This document shows, in pieces, positions 58,790 to 64,000 of a stretch of DNA of 64,000 bases. Within the stretch, counting starts at the first letter, position 1, and each line of letters opens with the position of its first letter. The notes under the pieces were generated by a model. It was not told the DNA's origin. It saw only the letters and a program-made list of their open reading frames with translations, and ran no database searches. Made by a program: the position numbers and the translations under genes. The stretch spans positions 36,395-100,394 of the forward strand of contig JAVHLZ010000001.1 in the NCBI GenBank assembly GCA_031081675.1, written 5' to 3'. This DNA comes from Armatimonadota bacterium (lineage in GTDB: Bacteria > Sysuimicrobiota > Sysuimicrobiia > Sysuimicrobiales > Kaftiobacteriaceae).

Positions 58790-59598
58790 GGTGTCCCCAC
58801 CTCCAGCTCCGTCGCGGCGATCTCCTCCCGCAGGTCCCGCCACAGCCGGTCGTAAAATGCGGCAAACCCGGGAGCCGCGTGGATGTGAAAGACGTCCCGC
58901 GGCCGGGGCAGGGGGACTTGGTACACCCGCTTGATGGTCCCGGGGCCGCGGCTGAACAGCGCGATGTCGTCGGACAGCGCGATGGCCTCCACCAGATCAT
59001 GGGTGACGAAAACCACCGTCTTGCCGCTGCCCTCCCACAATTTCAGGAGCTCATCCTGCAGGATCACCCGGGTCTGAGCGTCCAGGGGGCCGAAGGGCTC
59101 GTCCATCAGCAGCACGTCGGGGTCGTAGATCAGGGTGCGGATCAGCGCCGTGCGCTTGCGCATGCCCCCGGACAGCTCGTGGGGATAGTGGTGCTCAAAC
59201 CCCGCCAGGCCCACCTGCGCGATGTACCGCGCGGCCAGCTCCCGCCGCCGCCCGGCGGGCACGCCCCGGAACTCCAGGGCCAGCTCCACATTCTCCTGAA
59301 GGCTCCGCCAGGGCAGCAGGTTGTCGTCCTGGGTGATGTAACCCACCCGGGTGTTGACGCCCGTGACCGGGCGGCCGTCGAACAGAATCTCGCCCTCGGT
59401 GGGCCGGACCAGTCCGGCGATCATGTTGAGGAAGGTGGATTTGCCGCATCCCGACGGACCCACCAGGCTGACGAACCGGCCGCGGCCCACGTCCAGCGAG
59501 ACATCCCGCAGGGCCAGCGCCGCCCGGGGCTGGCGACCGCCGCGAGAGACAAAGACCTTGTACACGTGCCGGGCGACGATGACTGAACCGTCGGGCAT
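58786..59598 (-). CDS. ABC transporter ATPase, SsuB/TauB type
   Basis: 270 aa. Walker A GPSGCGKST, Q-loop GYITQDDNLLPW, signature LSGGMRKRTALIRTL, Walker B VLLMDEPFGPLD, H-loop VFVTHDLVEA. Energises the import system made by the next two genes. ATG 59598 is chosen for GGAGGAG five bases upstream; this is the head of the three-gene unit. Confidence 0.93.
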   Translation of the reverse strand: MPDGSVIVARHVYKVFVSRGGRQPRAALALRDVSLDVGRGRFVSLVGPSGCGKSTFLNMIAGLVRPTEGEILFDGRPVTGVNTRVGYITQDDNLLPWRSLQENVELALEFRGVPAGRRRELAARYIAQVGLAGFEHHYPHELSGGMRKRTALIRTLIYDPDVLLMDEPFGPLDAQTRVILQDELLKLWEGSGKTVVFVTHDLVEAIALSDDIALFSRGPGTIKRVYQVPLPRPRDVFHIHAAPGFAAFYDRLWRDLREEIAATELEVGTP

Positions 59599-59709
59599 CG
59601 AATCTCCTCCGGCAGAGAGTTCCGGCAAGCCGTGAATTTCCTGTGTAGTTGGCGTCCCTGGGAGGGGTTTCCTCCAGGCGCCCCGGGATCGTGAGTGCGC
59701 AACCGGCCC

Positions 59710-60435
59710 TCAGGCGCGGCCGTACACGGGGATGACCGCGCCCGCCAGCGGCGCGGCTGCGGGGGACGCGAGAAACGCCAGGACCCGCGCCAGCTCCGCC
59801 GGCTTCACCCACCGGCTCGGGTCGGCCCGGGGAAACGCCCGGCGGTTGGCCTCGGTGTCCAAGATGGAAGGCAGGACGCAGGTGACGACGATCCCCTGGT
59901 CCTTGACCTCCTCGGCCAGGGTCCGGCTGAAGGCGACCACGGCCGCCTTGGCGGCGTTGTAGGCCGCCTGCCGGGGGGCGGGCTGGACCGCGGTCCGGGA
60001 TCCCACGGTCACAATCCTTCCGGTGCGGCGCGCCAGCATGTGGGGCAGGACGGTCCGGCAGCACAGGACCGCCGTGGTGAGGTTGAGGGTGAGCATGCGG
60101 GCCCACTCGTCCAGGGGTGCCTCGTGCACGCCGCGGCCTCCCTCCCACCCGCCGACCAGGCACAGGAGGGCGTCGATCCGGCCGAAGCGGGCCAGGGCGG
60201 CCTCCGCCATCGCCGCCGCCCCCGCCTCGGTGGAGACGTCGGCGCGCACCGCCGCGCACCGGTCCCGCAGGTCCGCGGGCAGATCCAGCGCCGCCGCGAC
60301 GTCGGCCACGTCGGCGGCCACCACCTGCGCCCCCTCCGCCAGACACGCCCGCACCGTCTCGCGGCCCAGGCTGCCGGCGGCGCCGGTGACGACGGCGACG
60401 GTATCCCCCAGCATCGCGGAAGGCGTGCCGGGCAC
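59710..60435 (-). CDS. short-chain dehydrogenase/reductase
   Basis: 241 aa. Classical SDR: NAD(P) loop VTGAAGSLGRE (16-26), VADVAAAL after the second strand (acid residue favours NAD), NLTTAV, active-site S in VTVGSRTAV and the catalytic pair YNAAK. Substrate unknown. Start GTG 60435 or ATG 60414; neither has a good ribosome-binding site. Six bases after the GAF protein gene, so probably co-transcribed with it. Confidence 0.88.
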   Translation of the reverse strand: MPGTPSAMLGDTVAVVTGAAGSLGRETVRACLAEGAQVVAADVADVAAALDLPADLRDRCAAVRADVSTEAGAAAMAEAALARFGRIDALLCLVGGWEGGRGVHEAPLDEWARMLTLNLTTAVLCCRTVLPHMLARRTGRIVTVGSRTAVQPAPRQAAYNAAKAAVVAFSRTLAEEVKDQGIVVTCVLPSILDTEANRRAFPRADPSRWVKPAELARVLAFLASPAAAPLAGAVIPVYGRA

Positions 60436-60441
60436 CAGACG

Positions 60442-60951
60442 TCAGGAACCCGGCGGGGCGGTGCCGGACCGCGCACCCTGCCGCCGGCGGACCTCGGCCA
60501 GGACGGCGGCCACCCGCTCCAGGAAGCGCTGGTCTTCGGCCCCGAACGCGTTGGGCACGGTGCTGTCGATGTCGATCTCCCCCACCACCCGCCCGCCGTC
60601 GACGATGGGGACCACGATCTCCGAGCGGGTGGAGGGAAAGCACGCCAGGTAGCGGGGGTCGCGGCTGACGTCGGGAACCACCTCGGTCCGGCCCGAGGCG
60701 GCGGCGGCTCCGCAGATGCCGGTGCCGATGGGGATGCGCGTGTGCCGGGTGGCCTGCGGCCCCCGCCACTCGCCCAGGACCAGGTCGCCGCCCTCCACCC
60801 AGTACAGCCCCACCCAGGAGTACGCGGGGAAGCGGTCGTGCAGGTAGTCCACGATGGCCTGGGCGGCGTCGGGACGGCGGGCGAGATCCAGGATGTCGCG
60901 GTAGGCGTCGTCGAACCCGGGCACGACCCCCTCCCGCCGGTCAGCGCTCAT
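60442..60951 (-). CDS. GAF-domain protein, free methionine-R-sulfoxide reductase-like
   Basis: 169 aa, a single GAF domain. GICGAAAASG, DVSRDPRYLAC and TRSEIVVPIVDGGRVVGEIDIDS match the fRMsr (YebR/MsrC) pattern, with cysteines in GICG and LAC positions of the catalytic and resolving residues; the third Cys of the E. coli enzyme is not seen. Reduces free methionine-R-sulfoxide if active; otherwise a small-ligand GAF sensor. Overlaps the preceding gene by 11 bases. Confidence 0.8.
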   Translation of the reverse strand: MSADRREGVVPGFDDAYRDILDLARRPDAAQAIVDYLHDRFPAYSWVGLYWVEGGDLVLGEWRGPQATRHTRIPIGTGICGAAAASGRTEVVPDVSRDPRYLACFPSTRSEIVVPIVDGGRVVGEIDIDSTVPNAFGAEDQRFLERVAAVLAEVRRRQGARSGTAPPGS

Positions 60952-61366
60952 GCCACAGCGTGCTGGGGCGCAGGTGTCGCGCCAACCCCAGCTGGGAAGC
61001 CATCAGGCCGGTCCACCCCAGGACCCCCTCCACGATCCCCAGCAACCGCTCTTCCGCCTGTTCCGGAGGCGCCGAGGCGCTGGCGGCGGCCACCATGGCC
61101 AGGACCTGCCGGCTGACCGACTCCACGTCGTCCAGCAGGTCCCGCCCCGCCCGCAGGGCCGCAGGACTCAGAGCCGGCGCGCGGGATGCCAGTTCCCGCC
61201 GTCGGGCCGCGGCCCACCGGGCCAGTTCCTCCAGGGCCGGGCGGGCCGACGCGGGCCCCCGCTCGACGGCCACGGTCACGTAGACCTGGAAGGCCCGCCA
61301 GACCTGGCGCACGATGCCGGCCAGGACCCTGCGCTCCTCGGAGGTGAACGGCACCTGTGGCGTCAC
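60941..61366 (-). CDS. hypothetical helical protein
   Basis: 141 aa, not recognised. Almost entirely alpha-helical by composition (FTSEERRVLAGIVRQVWRAF, LRAGRDLLDDVESVSRQVLAM), with no cysteines, no signal peptide and no membrane segment. GTG 61366 overlaps the stop of the secreted protein gene upstream (GTGA), so the two are coupled. Confidence 0.65.
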   Translation of the reverse strand: MTPQVPFTSEERRVLAGIVRQVWRAFQVYVTVAVERGPASARPALEELARWAAARRRELASRAPALSPAALRAGRDLLDDVESVSRQVLAMVAAASASAPPEQAEERLLGIVEGVLGWTGLMASQLGLARHLRPSTLWHER

Positions 61367-61749
61367 GGGGACCCTCCCAGTTCGGCGGCGTAGGTGATGC
61401 CGAACTCTCCCTCCCGGGTCCGCCACCCCCGGGCCAGGGTGCGGCCGCCCCGCAGCATGGCGTAGTGGATGACCTGCGGCCACAGCACGCCCATGATGGC
61501 GCCGGTGGCCAGCTCCGCCTCGCCCCGCATCTGCTCCCGGTTGCGCTGCACGGTGTGGCCCGGGTGGTAGAGCACGGTGTCCCACGCAATGTCGATGCGC
61601 TGGCCGTCGGGTGAGACGACCACCCACCGCACGGTCCCCGGCCCCAGGACGTTCTCGGCGAGGTTGCGCGCCACCTGGGCCGCCGGAGCGGCCGCCGCCC
61701 CCACCAGGGCCGCCGCCGCGATCGCCACCATCGCCCGCCCGCGCGTCAT
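61363..61749 (-). CDS. hypothetical secreted protein
   Basis: 128 aa. N-terminal signal-like segment (MVAIAAAALVGAAAAPAA, about 7-24), then a short domain with VRWVVVSPDGQRIDIAWDTVLYHPGHTV and a C-terminal FGITYAAELGG. Not recognised. ATG/GTG start region near 61749; ATG 61731 would keep the whole signal segment. Confidence 0.6.
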   Translation of the reverse strand: MTRGRAMVAIAAAALVGAAAAPAAQVARNLAENVLGPGTVRWVVVSPDGQRIDIAWDTVLYHPGHTVQRNREQMRGEAELATGAIMGVLWPQVIHYAMLRGGRTLARGWRTREGEFGITYAAELGGSP

Positions 61750-61850
61750 CGTCCGCCCGCCCCAGGTGAGGACGAGTTCCCTCCGCCCGGGCGCGGTTCC
61801 TGCCCGACAGGGAGGACGCCGGCGCCGGTGGAACTCTGCTGGCGAGCGCC

Positions 61851-62498
61851 GTGAGTCAGATGACCTCCCCGCTGCCGCCCGAGTCCGCCCCGCTGTCCAC
61901 TGTGCTGGCCGAGGCGCTGGGCGACCGTGACCTGACCGTGGGCGAGCTGGCCGACCGGGTGGCCGAGCGTGGGTTCGGTCTGATCATGGTTGTCCTGGCC
62001 CTGCCCACCCTGATCCCCGTACTGCCGCCGGGGTCGGCGGCCACCGTCGGCCTGCTGTACATCATCCTGGCCGCCCAGATGCTGGCCGGGCTGCCCCGCC
62101 CCTGGCTGCCGGCTCGGGTCCGCCGCTACCGGCTCAGCGCGGCTGCGGTGCGGGCGCTGCGGGAACGCGGCCTGCCCCTGCTCCGGCGGGTGGAGCGCTA
62201 CTCGCGGCCGCGGCTGGCCGGCCTGGACCAGCGGGTCGTGATGCGGGTGGTGGCGCTGGCCGTCCTCCTGCTGGGGGTGATCCTCCTGTCGCCACTCCCG
62301 TTTCTCAACACCCTCCCCGCCCTCACGGTCCTGGTCCTGGGCGTGGGCCTGCTGAACCGCGACGCGGTGGTGCTCGGCGCCGGCCTGGCCCTCACGGCGT
62401 CGGTGGTGGCCGCGGCGGCCGCGGGCGCGGGGGCCCTGGTGGCGCTGGTTCAGGCGCTGGCCGAGTGGCTGGCTCGGGTCCGGGAGAGGGTGCGATGA
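61851..62498 (+). CDS. ExoD-family membrane protein
   Basis: 215 aa. LTVGELADRVAERGFGLIMVVLALPTLIPVLPPGSA near the N-terminus and the GLPRPWLP motif are the ExoD signature, followed by several hydrophobic helices. In rhizobia ExoD affects exopolysaccharide production and alkaline tolerance; the molecular role is unknown. GTG start at 61851. Coupled to the next gene by an ATGA overlap. Confidence 0.85.
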   Translation: MSQMTSPLPPESAPLSTVLAEALGDRDLTVGELADRVAERGFGLIMVVLALPTLIPVLPPGSAATVGLLYIILAAQMLAGLPRPWLPARVRRYRLSAAAVRALRERGLPLLRRVERYSRPRLAGLDQRVVMRVVALAVLLLGVILLSPLPFLNTLPALTVLVLGVGLLNRDAVVLGAGLALTASVVAAAAAGAGALVALVQALAEWLARVRERVR

Positions 62499-63484
62499 GC
62501 GGGCGGCGGATCCGCTGGGGCATCCTCAGCACGGCCCGCATCGCCGTGCGGCGGGTCCTGCCTGCCCTCCTGCGCAGCGAGACCGGCGTGGCCGTCGCGG
62601 TGGCCAGCCGCGATCCGGCGCGGGCGCGGGAGGTGGCGGATCGGTTCGGGATCCCCCGGGCCTACGGCAGCTACGAGGAGCTCCTGGCCGATCCGGACGT
62701 GGACGCCGTCTACACTCCCCTGCCCAACAGCCTCCACCGGGAGTGGACGATCCGGGCGGCCCAGGCCGGCAAGCACGTCCTGTGCGAGAAGCCCCTGGCG
62801 GTGTCCAGCCGGGAGGCGGCGGAGATGGTGGACGCCTGCCGGCGTGCCGGGGTCCTGCTGCAGGAAGCCTTCATGTACCGGTTCCACCCCCAGATCGAGA
62901 CCCTGCAGCATCTGGTGCGCGACGGCGCGGTGGGCACGCCCTGGCTGGTGCGGGCCGCGTTCACGTTCACCGTGGCCCGGCCCGAGGACATCCGGCTCGA
63001 CCCCACCCTGGGCGGCGGCGGGCTGCTGGACGTGGGCTGCTACGGGGTCAACCTGAGCCGCCTGCTGCTGGGCGAGCCCCACACGGCGTGGGCAGCGGCC
63101 GTCTTCGAGGGGGGCGTGGACGTGAGGCTGGCAGCGGGGCTGGCGTGCGCCGGCGCCGCCGCCCTGGTGGACTGCGGCCTGCGGGCGCCGTACCGGCAGA
63201 TGGCGGAGGTGGTGGGCACCGCGGGCACCATCACCCTGCCCCGGCCGTTTCAGCCGGAGGAAGAGCCGGCGGTCCTCGTGGTGCGCCGCGGGGACCGGGA
63301 GGAGCAGCTGGTGGTGGAGGGGACCAACCAGTACACCCGGATGCTCGACCATATGGGGCGGTGCCTGCTGGAGGACCGCCCTCCGCGCTACCCGCCCGAG
63401 GACGCCGTGGCCAACATGCGGGTGCTGGACGCCCTGGCCGCCTCCGCGCGCACGGGAGAGACGGTGAGGATCGGGAAGCGGTGA
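62495..63484 (+). CDS. Gfo/Idh/MocA-family oxidoreductase
   Basis: 329 aa. N-terminal Rossmann fold (IRWGILSTARIA), VYTPLPNSLHREW and the active-site motif HVLCEKPLA with its lysine; the C-terminal domain has EAFMYRFHPQI and LGGGGLLDVGCYG. Oxidises or reduces sugars or inositol-type compounds, or trans-dihydrodiols, with NAD(P). The EAFMYRFHPQ pattern is seen in dihydrodiol-dehydrogenase and glucose-fructose oxidoreductase-like members. ATG 62495 overlaps the exoD stop. Confidence 0.9.
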   Translation: MSGRRIRWGILSTARIAVRRVLPALLRSETGVAVAVASRDPARAREVADRFGIPRAYGSYEELLADPDVDAVYTPLPNSLHREWTIRAAQAGKHVLCEKPLAVSSREAAEMVDACRRAGVLLQEAFMYRFHPQIETLQHLVRDGAVGTPWLVRAAFTFTVARPEDIRLDPTLGGGGLLDVGCYGVNLSRLLLGEPHTAWAAAVFEGGVDVRLAAGLACAGAAALVDCGLRAPYRQMAEVVGTAGTITLPRPFQPEEEPAVLVVRRGDREEQLVVEGTNQYTRMLDHMGRCLLEDRPPRYPPEDAVANMRVLDALAASARTGETVRIGKR

Positions 63485-63507
63485 AGGTCGGGACGTTGAA
63501 GGTTTTA

Positions 63508-63548
63508 CCCTTTTCCCTTTTCCTTTTTCCCTCTTCCCTCTTCCCTCC
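63508..63548 (+). repeat. pure-pyrimidine low-complexity tract
   Basis: 41 bases of only C and T, built from CCCTTTT and CCCTCTT units, in the gap between two convergent genes. Just before it lies GGACGTTGAAGGTT, related to sequences at about 8902-8922 and 22230-22280. Confidence 0.6.
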
Positions 63549-63559
63549 GGTGTCAACTC

Positions 63560-64000
63560 TCATAGACCCCGCACGATCAGGTTGACCCCGCTCAGCAGGA
63601 CCAGGAACAGGACCAGCCGCCGGAACAGGGGGCCGGGCAGCCGGTCCTGGATCCAGAATCCCGCCCGGGTCCCCACCACCACCGGCAGAAAGGTCACCAC
63701 GGCGTAGGCCAGCAGGCGGGGCGTGTACAGGCCCAGCCGCCAGTAGCTGACCACCTGGGTGAGTCCGCCCACAAAGAACGACAGGGTGAGCCAGAACACG
63801 AAGCCGCGCTTGTCCACGGGCAGCGACTGGACGTAGGCGGCGATCAGGGGGGCGAAGATGCCGGTGATCCCGCCCATCACTCCGGCCGCCAGGCCCACCG
63901 CGGGACCCACCAGCCGCTCGGCGCGGGCGGGAACGGCGGGGGACCGATCGACCAGCCCCGCCCCGCCCAGCGCCACGGCCGTGACGCCCACCAGGACCGA
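63560..64000 (-). CDS. TauE/SafE-family exporter, partial (5' end beyond window)
   Basis: At least 146 residues visible, the C-terminal half. Glycine-rich helix AAGVMGGITGIFAPLIAAYVQSL and FWLTLSFFVGGLTQVVSYWRLG are typical of the TSUP/DUF81 family, which moves sulfite, sulfoacetate or other organosulfur anions. The N-terminal half and start lie past position 64000. Confidence 0.75.
   Translation of the reverse strand, partial: SVLVGVTAVALGGAGLVDRSPAVPARAERLVGPAVGLAAGVMGGITGIFAPLIAAYVQSLPVDKRGFVFWLTLSFFVGGLTQVVSYWRLGLYTPRLLAYAVVTFLPVVVGTRAGFWIQDRLPGPLFRRLVLFLVLLSGVNLIVRGL

Overview
The window is about 64 kb of very GC-rich bacterial DNA. Genes are tightly packed, often with 4-base ATGA or GTGA start/stop overlaps. 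I see no rRNA, tRNA, CRISPR array or complete insertion sequence. A tryptophan T-box leader, a free-standing TrpB2-type tryptophan synthase, ThyX, a DtxR/Fur pair, Lgt and CcdA, and a quinone-reducing complex I suggest an aerobic, Gram-positive-related (Terrabacteria-type) lineage, perhaps an uncultured high-GC phylum. That placement is inference; no marker gene here fixes it.

Layout. 1-2886 (minus): rhodanese, unknown protein, ferritin-like diiron protein, cupin. 3258-8846 (minus): a sulfur amino-acid block with a SerK-type serine kinase, CysM-like O-phosphoserine sulfhydrylase, CysO/MoaD-like sulfur carrier, cystathionine beta-synthase, cystathionine gamma-lyase and LipB. 8998-11988: Nif3-like protein and Ftr1 iron permease (minus) divergent from a fur-dtxR pair, with a DtxR-type palindrome in the ftr1 promoter. 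12134-13796: trpB2 behind a Trp T-box. 13924-19106: degenerate ABC-class ATPase, a CYTH-DNPH1 fusion, acyl-CoA dehydrogenase, M20 peptidase. 19157-24145: S41 protease, CcdA, SAM hydroxide adenosyltransferase, MutM, a broken second Fpg/Nei gene, DUF84 NTPase. 24447-26603 (plus): lgt and a lower-GC AAA/DUF4143 ATPase. 26588-44011 (minus): MerR regulator, cysteine desulfurase, nuoABCD-(EF)-GHIJKLMN and fixC-fixX, apparently one long transcription unit. 44226-47118: NUDIX, thyX, Asp-box protein.

47243-56823 is the most dynamic part. A complete fumarylacetoacetate-hydrolase (FAH) family gene and a 5'-truncated copy share 706 identical bases in direct orientation 8,690 bp apart. They bracket a lower-GC segment with an IclR regulator, a polyamine/spermidine-type ABC importer, an AstE/AspA-like deacylase, a decayed creatininase and an amidohydrolase. 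The geometry is what single-crossover (Campbell-type) integration of a circular molecule would leave. 56871-59598 (minus) is an NMT1-type ABC importer, followed by an SDR, a GAF/fRMsr protein and two small unknown genes. The window ends with ExoD, a Gfo/Idh/MocA oxidoreductase and a partial TauE/SafE exporter.

How the genes fit together. Serine kinase + CysM + CysO + rhodanese look like a route from serine through O-phosphoserine to cysteine, while CBS + CGL supply reverse transsulfuration. The serK and cysO promoters share a short element, so the two halves may be co-regulated. The cysteine desulfurase beside nuo probably serves Fe-S assembly for complex I. FixCX next to complex I points to a second electron entry into the quinone pool, with the ETF (FixAB) encoded elsewhere. 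Several transcripts start at an extended -10 of the form TGnTAnnnT within a few bases of the start codon, which suggests common leaderless translation.
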